A stretch of 20,000 nucleotides of DNA from Cryptomeria japonica (GCF_030272615.1 NW_026729169.1:112501-132500); one strand, 5' to 3'. Positions 1 through 9,380 are shown, counted from the stretch's first letter. The notes: a model not told the origin generated them from the sequence alone. A program made the numbers and translations.

Positions 1-763
1 CTCTTCGCAGAGAGGTGATAGACGCCAACGAGCCCGCGCATAGCAATCGAGGTGTAAAAAGGGCGTTGAAGGCAGGAAGCCTGGACGAAAGAGGCTACGA
101 GGTCACCTCGAAGCGGTCTAAGAATCGGGCGCACTTGGGGCGACTACCAGTGCCAACCCCTTATCCCGCGGTGCGTCCGACACACAGAAATTTCCAAGGC
201 GGCCAAGGAGCCTCCCCGCATAGCAATCGGGGTGTGAGGTTACGGATGCAGCATTGATAGCAATCGAGGTGGGAGGCGAAGGATGCAGAAGTGAGAGCCG
301 AGGGATGTAGCAGAGATAGCAATCGGGGTGTGTGATGCAGAAGAGATAGCAATCGAGGTGTGCGGTGGGAAGGGCCCAGCAGCCAGAATGCATGAAGCGA
401 CGGATGAAGCAGTGATGACAACCGGGCTGTGAGGAGAGGAGGGATGCAGCCAAGAAAGCAATCAGGGCTCGAGGCAAGGGATGCATCAAGGATAGCAATC
501 ATGTTGTGAGGCGAGATTCCAAAGGCTAAACGTGAGAGGCTGCAGGGTCGACTCAGAGAGGTCTATGCATGTGAGAGGCTGAAAGCAAGGTCAACTCGGA
601 GCGGTCTATGCATCGGGCGCGCTTGGGGCGACTACCAGTGCCAACCCCTTATCCCGCGACGCGTCCGACAAAGAGAACGTTCCAAGGCGGCAGAGGAGGT
701 TACCAGCCGAAGGATGCAGTAGCAATAACAGGTATAGTTCCGCGGCGGCCGAGAAGACTCACC
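1..763. repeat. Degenerate left edge of the 188-bp satellite
   Basis: This stretch holds diverged, rearranged pieces of the 188-bp monomer that fills the next 4.7 kb. Two partial monomers are clear, at about 128-240 and 600-692. Both carry the GACTACCAGTGCCAACCCC block followed by CTTATCCCGCG and CCAAGGCGGC, the same order as in the main array. Between them the order is scrambled. Open frames here are short, overlap on both strands and look repeat-derived, so no gene is called. Edge monomers of satellite arrays usually escape homogenisation, which fits the decay seen. Confidence 0.75.
205..505. repeat. Short sub-repeats with the GATAGCAATCGNGGTG core
   Basis: The 16-bp core, which occurs once per 188-bp monomer as CATAGCAATCGGGGTG, is here repeated at irregular 30-67 bp spacing. 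Copies start near 219, 256, 316, 346, 413, 452 and 491 and decay towards the right. Each is usually followed by GAGG and GGATGCAG. This is a local expansion of one part of the satellite monomer. No coding signal is visible. Confidence 0.6.
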
Positions 764-3700
764 GCATAGGAATCGGGATGCGAGGCGAGGGATGCGGCGG
801 GAAGGCCCCGACGGCTAAACGGAAGAGGCTGCAGGGCCGCCTCGGAATGGTCCAAGCATCGGACGCGATTGGGACGACTACCAGTGCCAACCCCTTATCC
901 CGCGATGCGTCCGATACACAGATAGTTCCAAGGCGGCCGAGGAGCCTCACCGCATATCAATCGGGGTGCGAGGCGAGGGATGGGGCGGGAAGGCCCCAAC
1001 GGCTAGACGGAAGAGGCTTCAGGGCCACCTCGGAATGCTCCAAGCATCGGACGCGCTTGGGGCGACTACCAGTGCCAACCCCTTATCCCGCGATGCGTCC
1101 GATACACAGATGGTTCCAAGGCGGCCGAGGAGCCTCACCGCATAGCAATCGGGGGTGCGAGGCGAGGGATGGGGCGGGAAGGCCCCAACGGCTAGACGGA
1201 AGAGGCTTCAGGGCCGCCTCGGAATGGTCCAAGCATCGGACGCGCTTGGGGCGACTACCAGTGACAACCCCTCATCCCGCGATGCGTCCGATACGAAGAT
1301 GGTTCCAAGGCGGCCGAGGAGCCTCACCGCATAGCAATCGGGGTGCGAGGTGGGGGATGCGGCGAGATGGCCCCAACGGCTAGACGGAAGAGGCCACAGG
1401 GCCGCGTCGGAATAGTCCAAGCATCGGACGCGCTTGGGGCGACTACCAGTGACAACCCCTTATCCCGCGATGCGTCCGATACGAAGATAGTTCCAAGGCG
1501 GCCGAGGAGCCTCACCGCATAGCAATCCGGGTGCGAGGTGGGGGATGCGGCGAGATGGCCCCAACGGCTAGACGGAAGAGGCTGCAGGGCCGCCTCGGAA
1601 TAGTCCAAGCATCGGACGCGCTTGGGGCGACTACCAGTGACAACCCCTTATCCCGCGATGCTTCCGATACGAAGACAGTTCCAAGGCGGCCGAGGAGCCT
1701 CACCGCATAGCAATGGGGGTGCGAGGTGAGGGATGCGGCGAGATGGCCCCAACGGCTAGACGGAAGAGGCCACAGGGCCGCCTCGGAATAGTCCAAGCAT
1801 CGGACGCGCTTGGGGCGACTACCAGTGACAACCCCTTATCCCGCGATGCATCCGATACGAAGATAGTTCCCAGGCGGCCGAGGAGCCTCACCGCATAGCA
1901 ATCGGGGTGCGAGGCGAGGGATGCGGCGAGATGGCCCCAAAGGGTAGACGGAAGAGGCTGCGGGGCCGCCTCGGAATAGTCCAAGCATCGAACGCGCTTG
2001 GGGCGACTACCACTGCCAACCCCTTATCCCGCGATGCGTCCGATACACAGATAGTTCCGAGGCGGCCGAGGAGCTGGGGGATGCGGCGAGATGGCCCCAA
2101 CGGCTAGACGGAAGAGGCTGCAGGGCCGCCTCGGAATAGTCCAAGCATCGGACGCGCTTGGGGCGACTACCAGTGACAACCCCTTATCCCGCGATGCGTC
2201 CGATACACAGATAGTTCCGAGGCGGCCAAGGAGCCTCACCGCATAGCAATCGTGGTGCGAGGTGGGGGATGCAGCGAGATGGCCCCAACGGCTAGACGGA
2301 AGAGGCTGCAGGGCCGCCTCGGAATGGTCCAAGCATCGGACGCGCTTGGGGCGACTACCACTGCCAACCCCTTATCCCGCGATGCGTCCGATACACAGAT
2401 AGTTCCAAGGCGGCCGAGGAGCCTCACCGAATAGCAATCGGGGTGCGAGGCGAGGGATGCGGCGAGAAAGCCCCAACGGCTAGAGGGAAGAGGCTTCAGG
2501 TCCGCCTCGGAATGGTCCAAGCATCGGACGCGCTTGGGGCGACTACCAGTGACAACCCCTTATCCCGCGACGCGTCCGATACACAGATAGTTCCAAGGCG
2601 GCCGAGGAGCCTCACCGCATAGCAATCGGGGTGCGAGGCGAGGGATGCGGCGAGAAGGACCCAACGGCTAGACGGAAGAGGCTTCAGGGCCGCCTCAGAA
2701 TGGTCCAAGCATCGGACGCGCTTGGGGCGACTACCAGTGACAACCCCTTATCCCGCGACGCGTCCGATACACAGATAGTTCCAAGGCGGCCGAGGAGCCT
2801 CACCGCATAGCAATCGGGGTGCGAGGCGAGGGATGCGGCGAGAAGGACCCAACGGCTAGACGGAAGAGGCTTCAGGTCCGCCTCGGAATGGTCCAAGCAT
2901 CGGACGCGCTTGGGGCGACTACCAGTGACAACCCCTTATCCCGCGACGCGTCCGATACACAGATAGTTCCAAGGCGGCCGAGGAGCCTCACCGCATAGCA
3001 ATCGGGGCGAGGCGAGGGATGCGGCGAGAAGGACCCAACGGCTAGACGGAAGAGGCTTCAGGGCCGCCTCGGAATGGTCCAAGCATCGGACGCGCTTGGG
3101 GCGACTACCAGTGACAACCCCTTATCCCGCGATGCGTCCGATACACAGATAGTTCCAAGGCGGCCGAGGAGCCTCACCGCATAGCAATCGGGGTGCGAGG
3201 CGAGGGATGCGGCGAGAAGGACCCAACGGCTAGACGGAAGAGGCTTCAGGGCCGCCTCGGAATGGTCCAAGCATCGGTCGCGCTTGGGGCGACTACCAGT
3301 GACAACCCCTTATCCCGCGACGCGTCCGATACACAGATAGTTCCAAGGCGGCCGAGGAGCCTCACCGCATAGCAATCGGGGTGCGAGGCGAGGGATGCGG
3401 CAAGAAGGACCCAACGGCTAGACGGAAGAGGCTTCAGGGCCGCCTCGGAATGGTCCAAGCATCGGACGCGCTTGGGGCGACTACCAGTGACAACCCCTTA
3501 TCCCGCGACGCGTCCGATACACAGATAGTTCCAAGGCGGCCGAGGAGCCTCACCGCATAGCAATCGGGGTGCGAGGCGAGGGATGCGGCGAGAAGGACCC
3601 AACGGCTAGACGGAAGAGGCTTCAGGTCCGCCTCGGAATGGTCCAAGCATCGGACGCGCTTGGGGCGACTACCAGTGACAACCCCTTATCCCGCGACGCG

Positions 3701-5450
3701 TCCGATACACAGATAGTTCCAAGGCGGCCGAGGAGCCTCACCGCATAGCAATCGGGGTGCGAGGCGAGGGATGCGGCGAGAAGGACCCAACGGCTAGACG
3801 GAAGAGGCTTCAGGGCCGCCTCGGAATGGTCCAAGCATCGGACGCGCTTGGGGCGACTACCAGTGACAACCCCTTATCCCGCGACGCGTCCGATACACAG
3901 ATAGTTCCAAGGCGGCCGAGGAGCCTCACCGCATAGCAATCGGGGTGCGAGGCGAGGGATGCGGCGAGAAGGACCCAACGGCTAGACGGAAGAGGCTTCA
4001 GGGCCGCCTCGGAATGGTCCAAGCATCGGACGCGCTTGGGGCGACTACCAGTGACAACCCCTTATCCCGCGATGCGTCCGATACACAGATAGTTCCAAGG
4101 CGGCCGAGGAGCCTCACCGCATAGCAATCGGGGTGCGAGGCGAGGGATGCGGCGAGAAGGACCCAACGGCTAGACGGAAGAGGCTTCAGGGCCGCCTCGG
4201 AATGGTCCAAGCATCGGACGCGCTTGGGGCGACTACCAGTGACAACCCCTTATCCCGCGACGCGTCCGATACACAGATAGTTCCAAGGCGGCCGAGGAGC
4301 CTCACCGCATAGCAATCGGGGTGCGAGGCGAGGGATGCGGCGAGAAGGACCCAACGGCTAGACGGAAGAGGCTTCAGGGCCGCCTCGGAATGGTCCAAGC
4401 ATCGGACGCGCTTGGGGCGACTACCAGTGACAACCCCTTATCCCGCGACGCGTCCGATACACAGATAGTTCCAAGGCGGCCGAGGAGCCTCACCGCATAG
4501 CAATCGGGGTGCGAGGCGAGGGATGCGGCGAGAAGGACCCAACGGCTAGACGGAAGAGGCTTCAGGGCCGCCTCGGAATGGTCCAAGCATCGGACGCGCT
4601 TGGGGCGACTACCAGTGACAACCCCTTATCCCGCGACGCGTCCGATACACAGATAGTTCCAAGGCGGCCGAGGAGCCTCACCGCATAGCAATCGGGGTGC
4701 GAGGCGAGGGATGCGGCGAGAAGGACCCAACGGCTAGACGGAAGAGGCTTCAGGGCCGCCTGGGAATGGTCCATGCATCGCACGCGCTTGGGGCGACTAC
4801 CAGTGACAACCCCTTATCCCGCGACGCGTCCGATACACAGATAGTTCCAAGGCGGCCGAGGAGCCTCACCGCATAGCAATCGGGGTGCGAGGCGAGGGAT
4901 GCGGCGAGAAGGACCCAACGGCTAGACGGAAGAGGCTTCAGGGCCGCCTCGGAATGGTCCAAGCATCGGACGCGCTTGGGGCGACTACCAGTGACAACCC
5001 CTTATCCCGCGACGCGTCCGATACACAGATAGTTCCAAGGCGGCCGAGGAGCCTCACCGCATAGCAATCGGGGTGCGAGTCGAGGGATGCGGCGAGAAGG
5101 ACCCAACGGCTAGACGGAAGAGGCTTCAGGGCCGCCTCGGAATGGTCCAAGCATCGGACGCGCTTGGGGCGACTACCAGTGACAACCCCTTATCCCGCGA
5201 TGCGTCTGATACACAGATAGTTCCAAGGCGGCCGAGGAGCCTCACCGCATAGCAATCGGGTGTGCGAGGCAAGGGATGCGGCGAGAAGGACCCAACGGCT
5301 AGACGGAAGAGGCTTCAGGGCCGCCTCGGAATGGTCCAAGCATCGGACGCGCTTGGGGCGACTACCGTTGCCAACCCCTTATCCCGCGATGCGTCTGATA
5401 CACAGATAGTTCCGAGGCGGCCGAGGAGCCTCACCGCATAGCAATCGGGT
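764..5450. repeat. 188-bp tandem satellite, about 25 monomers
   Basis: Each monomer begins GCATAGCAATCGGGGTG and runs through GACGGAAGAGGCTTC, GGTCCAAGCATCGGACGCG, GCGACTACCAGTGACAACC and TTCCAAGGCGGCCGAGGAGC. Starts lie near 764, 952, 1140, 1329, 1517, 1705, 1893, a truncated copy near 2077, then 2240 and onward every 188 bp to 5246, with a last partial copy at 5435. Two indel monomers are visible. One lacks 28 bp at about 2073, so the distance between CGATACACAG blocks at 2041 and 2201 is 160. One lacks TG near 3008 and is 186 bp. On the minus strand every monomer opens a 70-residue frame, but 188 is not a multiple of three, so frames do not join and coding is unlikely. If the promoters to the right fire leftwards, this array would be a transcribed 5' external spacer repeat. 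That role is inferred. Confidence 0.95.
2428..5245. repeat. Homogenised core of the 188-bp array
   Basis: These fifteen monomers differ from each other at only one to a few positions, whereas those at 764-2427 and the last two (5246-5450) differ more. Shared variants recur within the core. GGTCCGCC instead of GGGCCGCC occurs at about 2498, 2874 and 3624. GCGATGCG instead of GCGACGCG occurs near 3128 and 4070. This is the expected picture of recent unequal exchange in the centre of an array. Confidence 0.75.
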
Positions 5451-5697
5451 TGCGAGGCAGATTATTGGGAAGGGAACCCCCTGGGATGCGGCTCAAGCAG
5501 TGCCCAAAGGGACTGGAATGCGGAATCACATCGAGAGACCCAAATGCTATACGAGGGCTCAAATCGAATTATCGATTTGGCCACGACATGGACGCATCGG
5601 AACGACTACCTTTGCCGAACCACTCGCAATTGCATCCATACCGAAACCAATAGACATTTCCGTTAGAGCCCTCGCATAGCATTCGGGAATCTCGCAT
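5451..5697. repeat. Diverged 188-bp-type monomer between satellite and first promoter unit
   Basis: After the last satellite monomer the sequence keeps the same landmarks in order but strongly diverged: CCCAAATGCTATACGAGG (compare CCCAACGGCTAGACGGAAG), then GGACGCATCGGAACGACTACC, then CTCGCATAGCATTCGGG. A small palindrome, AAATCGA-ATTA-TCGATTT, lies at 5561-5578. The open frames here (for example 67 residues on +) have no recognisable domain and are not called as genes. Confidence 0.55.
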
Positions 5698-5785
5698 GCC
5701 CCTCTAAATCGACCAATGCTGGCGCTCAACGAAAATCCGAGCGCTACCACCGTTCGAGCGCCAGCATTGGTCGAGTTAGAGGGGC
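5698..5785. repeat. Inverted repeat, 30-bp arms, 28-bp spacer
   Basis: The left arm (5698-5727) and right arm (5756-5785) are reverse complements over 30 bp with a single mismatch. The inner 18 bp, CGACCAATGCTGGCGCTC and its complement, match perfectly. It lies just left of promoter core P1, so a leftward transcript starting there would meet it from about +33. Weaker versions occupy the same place beside P2 and P3. It could form an RNA hairpin or a DNA cruciform; no transposase or target-site duplication is seen. Confidence 0.85.
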
Positions 5786-5810
5786 ACGGGGGAGAATGCT
5801 CCAGTCAACA

Positions 5811-5840
5811 CCTCCCCTATATAAGTTATTTGTCCGATTC
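5811..5840 (-). promoter_or_regulatory. P1: candidate RNA polymerase I promoter core, leftmost copy
   Basis: The minus strand reads TTATATAGGGGAGG, which fits the plant Pol I initiation consensus TATATA(R)GGGG. The expected +1 would be the A opposite T5818. As the copy nearest the putative transcribed repeats it is the best candidate for the gene promoter, the others being spacer promoters. The + strand reading TATATAAG also looks like a Pol II TATA box, an alternative I consider less likely. Confidence 0.6.
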
Positions 5841-6300
5841 TCGCACAACCGTAGTCTGCCTCGTCGAATCAAACAACGGTCCCAGATTCCGACTTCCGTT
5901 CCGTAGAGACCCAAAAGCTAGATGGAGGCTCGCAAGAAAGAGAGTCGGCGCATAGCAATCGGGTTTCTCGAACGTTTAGGGACCGAGCTCACTTGCGGAT
6001 AGGGCAAAATCCGCCAAGCAACCCAAAAGCTAGACGGGGGCTCGAATCGAATCGCCTAGGCGGCCACAACAACGACGTGTTGGATCGACTACCAGTGCCA
6101 AACCATTCAGCAAGACTAGTCTGTGTCGAGGCCGGATAGAGATTCTCAGAGAGCGCCCGTATAGCATTTAGGAGACCTGCCGCGTCCCTCACACTCGACA
6201 AATGGTGGTGCACGTTTATAAATCCGAGCGATCCCAACCCTTTCAAGCACCAACATCGGTCGAGATAGAGGGGCACGGAGGGGGCTGCGTGAGACAACAC

Positions 6301-6330
6301 AGTCCCCTATATAAGTTATTTGTCCGATTC
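6301..6330 (-). promoter_or_regulatory. P2: candidate spacer promoter, variant initiation flank
   Basis: Same core as P1 (TTATATAGGGGA on minus, expected +1 at 6308), but the CACCTCCCC flank is changed to CACAGTCCCC on +. The upstream partner at 6279-6287 is changed in parallel, so a hairpin remains possible. Confidence 0.55.
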
Positions 6331-6741
6331 TCACACATCCGAAGAATGGTCATCAAATCGGACAACAGCCCAAACTTCCGACTTCCGTCCCAGAAAGCCC
6401 AAGAGCTATCTAAAACGTTCATGGCCGGAACTCGATCGCGGCTATACCAGTCCGCCAAGCAACCCAAAAGCTAGACTGGAGCTCTAGTCGAATCACCTCT
6501 GTGGCCATTGCAAGGACGTGTTGGAGCGACTACCATTGCCGAACCATTCCGCAGGTCGAGTCCATACCAAGGCCGCATAGAGATTCACGATGAGCTCCTG
6601 CATAGCAATCAGGAGACTTGCCGTGTCCATCACAATCGATAAATCCTGGTGCAAGATTTTTGCATCCGAGCGCTCCAACCAGTCGAGCACCAGCATCAAT
6701 CGACATAAACGGGCACGGGGGGAGGATGCTCGAGAACACTA

Positions 6742-6771
6742 CCTCCCCTATATAAGTTATTTGTCCGATTC
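6742..6771 (-). promoter_or_regulatory. P3: candidate spacer promoter
   Basis: Core intact, with GTTATTTG as in P1 and P2 rather than the GCTATTTG of P4-P13. Expected +1 is 6749. The flanking GGGGAGG at 6719-6725 is complementary to CCTCCCC at 6742-6748. Confidence 0.55.
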
Positions 6772-6889
6772 TCAAGCAGCCGAAGTCTGGTCATCGAATC
6801 GGGTCAAAGACCACAACTTCCGACTTTACCCACAATGCAAGTCATCGAATCGAACATCGGCCCCCGAGTCGGACTCCATGCGTATGTCA
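6772..6889. other. Linker between P3 and the 50/56-bp minisatellite
   Basis: About 120 bp of moderately AT-balanced sequence containing GTCATCGAATCG twice (6790 and 6841), a weak early form of the GGTCATCGGACCC repeat that follows. Nothing else is recognised. Confidence 0.4.
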
Positions 6890-7220
6890 GGTCATCGGAC
6901 CCAAATTCCGCCTTCCTGCGCATGGCGGGCCATCAATATCAACTCGGTCATCGGACCCAAACTCCGCCTTTCTGCGCATGGCACGCCTTCAAATCGGTCA
7001 TCGGACCCAAATTCCGCCTTCCTGTGCATGGCGGGCCATCAACATCAACTCGGTCATCGGACCCAAATTCCGCCTTTCTGCGCATGGCACGCCATCAACT
7101 CGGTCATCGGACCCAAATTCCGCCTTCCTGCGCATGGCAGGTCATCGGACACAAATTCAGACCTCGCCAATATGCCTACGTATCGAATCGGTCATCGGAC
7201 CCAACTTCCGACTTCATCCA
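6890..7220. repeat. Minisatellite with GGTCATCGGACCCAAATTCC core, alternating 56/50 bp
   Basis: GGTCATCGGAC starts at 6890, 6946, 6996, 7052, 7102, 7140 and 7190, giving spacings of 56, 50, 56, 50, 38 and 50. The alternation reflects two tail types after TGCGCATGGC: GGGCCATCAA-type (56) and ACGCC-type (50). That makes the real repeat a 106-bp dimer. The last two copies are also present inside every 311-bp promoter unit to the right, which shows where the minisatellite arose. Three + frames are open across it, so the translated frames are an artefact. Confidence 0.85.
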
Positions 7221-7286
7221 TACTGTAGGGTCTTTGAGGTTGGCGCGGTGCGCTCAACCCGGGGAGTCGACCCATCGAAGCATACA

Positions 7287-7316
7287 CCTCCCCTATATAA
7301 GCTATTTGTCCGATTC
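7287..7316 (-). promoter_or_regulatory. P4: candidate spacer promoter
   Basis: First core with GCTATTTG and GATTCCCAC on the + strand. Minus strand TTATATAGGGGAGG is intact; expected +1 is 7294. Flanked at its putative downstream side by GGGGAGTCGACCC. Confidence 0.55.
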
Positions 7317-7597
7317 CCACACCTGTGTAGTTTGCACCTCTGACCAGGACATCGACCCCAACTTCCGAACTCGACTGCAACGACGGCACCAGCGCCTTGG
7401 TGCGCACCTTGCGACGCACAGTCCCAACATTCGCCTTCCTGCACATGGCAGGTCATCGGACCCAAATTCCGACCTCGCGAGTATGCCTACATATCGAATC
7501 GGTCATCGGACACAACTTCCGACTTCATCCATACCGTAGGGTCTTTGAGGTTGGCGCGGTGCGCTCAACCCGGGGAGTCGACCCAACGAAGCATACA

Positions 7598-7627
7598 CCT
7601 CCCCTATATAAGCTATTTGTCCGATTC
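7598..7627 (-). promoter_or_regulatory. P5: candidate spacer promoter
   Basis: Identical core to P4, 311 bp further right; expected +1 is 7605. Confidence 0.55.
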
Positions 7628-7908
7628 CCACACCTGTGTAGTTTGCACCTCCGATCAGGACATCGACCCCAACTTCCGAACTCGCCTGCAACGACCGAAC
7701 CAGCGCCTTGGTGCGCACCTTGCAACGCACAGTGCCAACATTCGCCTTCCTGCACATGGCAGGTCATCGGACCCAAATTCCGACCTCGCGAGTATGCCTA
7801 CATATCGAATCGGTCATCGGACCCAACTTCCGACTTCATCCATACCGTAGGGTCTTTGAGGTTGGCGCGGTGCGCTCAACCCGGGGAGTCGACCCAACGA
7901 AGCATACA

Positions 7909-7938
7909 CCTCCCCTATATAAGCTATTTGTCCGATTC
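7909..7938 (-). promoter_or_regulatory. P6: candidate spacer promoter
   Basis: Identical core to P4 and P5, again at 311 bp; expected +1 is 7916. Confidence 0.55.
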
Positions 7939-8219
7939 CCACACCTGTGTAGCTTGCACCTCCGATCAGGACATCGACCCCAACTTCCGAACTCGACTAA
8001 AAAGACCGCACCAGCACCTTGGTGTGCACCTTGCAACGCACAGTGCCAACATTCGCCTTCCTGCACATGGCAGGTCATCGGACCCAAATTCCGACCTCAT
8101 GAGCATACCTACTAATCGAATCGGTCATCGGACCCAACTTCCGACTTCATCCATACCGTAGGGTCTTTGAGGTTGGCGCGGTGCGCTCAACCTGGGGAGT
8201 CGACCCATCGAAGCATACA

Positions 8220-8249
8220 CCTCCCCTATATAAGCTATTTGTCCGATTC
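8220..8249 (-). promoter_or_regulatory. P7: candidate spacer promoter, borders the palindromic array
   Basis: Core intact, expected +1 is 8227. Its unit is the one interrupted, about 90 bp to the right, by the 38/52-bp array, so the distance to P8 grows to 817 bp. Confidence 0.55.
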
Positions 8250-8339
8250 CGACACCTGTGTAGTTTGCACCTCCGCTCAGGACATCGACCCCAACTTCCG
8301 AACTCGCCTGCAACGACCGAACCAGCGCCTTGGTGCGCA

Positions 8340-8910
8340 CCAAAAGTGCGCACTTTTGGAGGGCACTTTTGTGCGCTCCAAAGGTGCGCACTTTTGGAGG
8401 GCACTTTTGTGCGCTCCAAAGGTGCGCACTTTTGGAGGGCACTTTTTGGAGGGCACTTTTGTGCGCTCCAAAGGTGCGCACTTTTGGAGGGCACTTTTTG
8501 GAGGGCACTTTTCTGCGCTCCAAAGGTGCGCACTTTTGGAGGGCACTTTTTGGAGGGCACTTTTCTGCGCTCCAAAGGTGCGCACTTTTGGAGGGCACTT
8601 TTTGGAGGGCACTTTTCTGCGCTCCAAAGGTGCGCACTTTTGGAGGGCACTTTTGTGCACTCCAAAGGTGCACACTTTTGGAGGGCACTTTTTGGAGGGC
8701 ACTTTTCTGCACTCCAAAGGTGCGCACTTTTGGAGGGCACTTTTTGGAGGGCACTTTTGTGCGCTCCAAAGGTGCGCACTTTTGGAGGGCACTTTTTGGA
8801 GGGCACTTTTGTGCGCTCCAAAGGTGCGCACTTTTGGAGGGCACTTTTGTGCACTCCAAAGGTGCGCACTTTTGGAGGGCACTTTTCCTGCGCTCCAAAG
8901 GTGCACACCT
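8340..8910. repeat. Palindromic 38/52-bp tandem array
   Basis: Starts of GTGCGCAC (or GTGCACAC) lie at 8346, 8384, 8422, 8474, 8526, 8578, 8630, 8668, 8720, 8772, 8824, 8862 and 8901. The spacings are 38, 38, 52, 52, 52, 52, 38, 52, 52, 52, 38 and 39. The 52-bp form is the 38-bp form with TTTGGAGGGCACTT duplicated (14 bp). Positions 8340-8359 are a perfect 20-bp palindrome, CCAAAAGTGCGCACTTTTGG. Within each unit GTGCGCACTTTTGGAG pairs with CTCCAAAGGTGCGCAC over 16 bp with one mismatch. The array begins exactly at the CTTGGTGCGCACC seed present in every 311-bp unit, so it is an expansion inside a promoter unit. Open frames on both strands (up to 282 residues) are repeat artefacts. Confidence 0.92.
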
Positions 8911-9036
8911 AGGTGAGCACCTTCGACCACACCTTGTAGCACACCAAACTCTGACTTTCGACTTCATCCGCAATGCAGGGTCTTTGAGGTTGGCGCAATG
9001 CGCACAACCAGGGGAGTCGACCCATCAAACCCAACA
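8911..9036. repeat. Right half of the interrupted promoter unit
   Basis: After the array the normal promoter-unit order resumes: CTTTCGACTTCATCCGCAAT, GGGTCTTTGAGGTTGGCGC, then GGGGAGTCGACCC, leading into P8. This confirms that the 38/52-bp array sits inside a unit and does not replace it. Confidence 0.65.
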
Positions 9037-9066
9037 CCTCCCCTATATAAGCTATTTGTCTGATTC
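9037..9066 (-). promoter_or_regulatory. P8: candidate spacer promoter
   Basis: Core intact on minus; expected +1 is 9044. On + it continues GTCTGATTCTCATAC, the form typical of the 157-bp class. Confidence 0.55.
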
Positions 9067-9193
9067 TCATACATGCGTAGCCTGCAGGAGCAATTAGGAC
9101 ATCGACCCCAACTTTCGGCTTCTAAACGAAAACAAGGTCTTTGAGGTTGGTGTAATGCGAACAACTAGGGGAGTCAACCCATCAAACCCAACA

Positions 9194-9223
9194 CCTCCCC
9201 TATATAAGCTATTTGTCTGATTC
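9194..9223 (-). promoter_or_regulatory. P9: candidate spacer promoter
   Basis: Core identical to P8; expected +1 is 9201. Confidence 0.55.
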
Positions 9224-9350
9224 TCATACATGTGTAGTCTACAGGAGCAATTAGGACATCGACCCCAACTTTTGACTTCTTAACGAAAACAAGGTCTTTG
9301 AGGTTGACGTAATGCGCACAACCAGGGGAGTCGACCCATCAAACCCAACA

Positions 9351-9380
9351 CCTCCCCTATATAAGCTATTTGTCCGATTC
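9351..9380 (-). promoter_or_regulatory. P10: candidate spacer promoter
   Basis: Core intact, GTCCGATTC as in the 311-bp class; expected +1 is 9358. Confidence 0.55.

Larger units (their letters stand above)
5698..6741 (-). repeat. Composite promoter units: promoter core plus inverted repeat plus diverged monomer
   Basis: Core P1 (5811) is followed on the + strand by two further units ending in P2 (6301) and P3 (6742), spaced 490 and 441 bp. Within each, in order, are AACCCAAAAGCTAGAC, GGCCA, a GCGACTACCAGTGCC-like block and CATAGCAATC-like block (6020-6180 and 6462-6613), then an inverted repeat, then AATCCGAGCGC, then the core. The first blocks are clearly related to the 188-bp satellite. 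So the satellite monomer and promoter were once part of a single longer repeat. This is inferred from block order. Confidence 0.7.
7287..8219 (-). repeat. Three tandem 311-bp promoter units (P4 to P7)
   Basis: Cores at 7287, 7598, 7909 and 8220 are exactly 311 bp apart. Each unit holds, on +, the core, GACATCGACCCCAACTTCC, the seed CTTGGTGCGCACCTTGC, CCTTCCTGCACATGGCAGG, two GGTCATCGGAC blocks, GGGTCTTTGAGGTTGGCGC and GGGGAGTCGACCC before the next core. The units differ by a few substitutions only. Compared with the 157-bp class at 9037-9915 they carry about 154 bp more in the middle. Confidence 0.9.

Noticed and set aside
1208-5150. Series of 70-94 residue minus-strand frames in the 188-bp array
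   Set aside because: One frame per monomer results from the repeat itself; 188 bp shifts frame each time, and there is no start context or domain.
764-5450. CRISPR-like array
   Set aside because: Repeats are contiguous 188-bp monomers with no unique spacers, and the window has eukaryotic 5S genes. The same argument applies to the 38/52-bp array.
5698-5785. Miniature inverted-repeat transposon
   Set aside because: Arms are separated by only 28 bp, there is no target-site duplication, and equivalents sit at the same place in three promoter units, so it belongs to the unit.
8125-8973. Repetitive 250-280 residue frames over the 38/52-bp array
   Set aside because: Neither 38 nor 52 is a multiple of three, and the same peptide words appear in several frames on both strands, as expected for any stop-free repeat.
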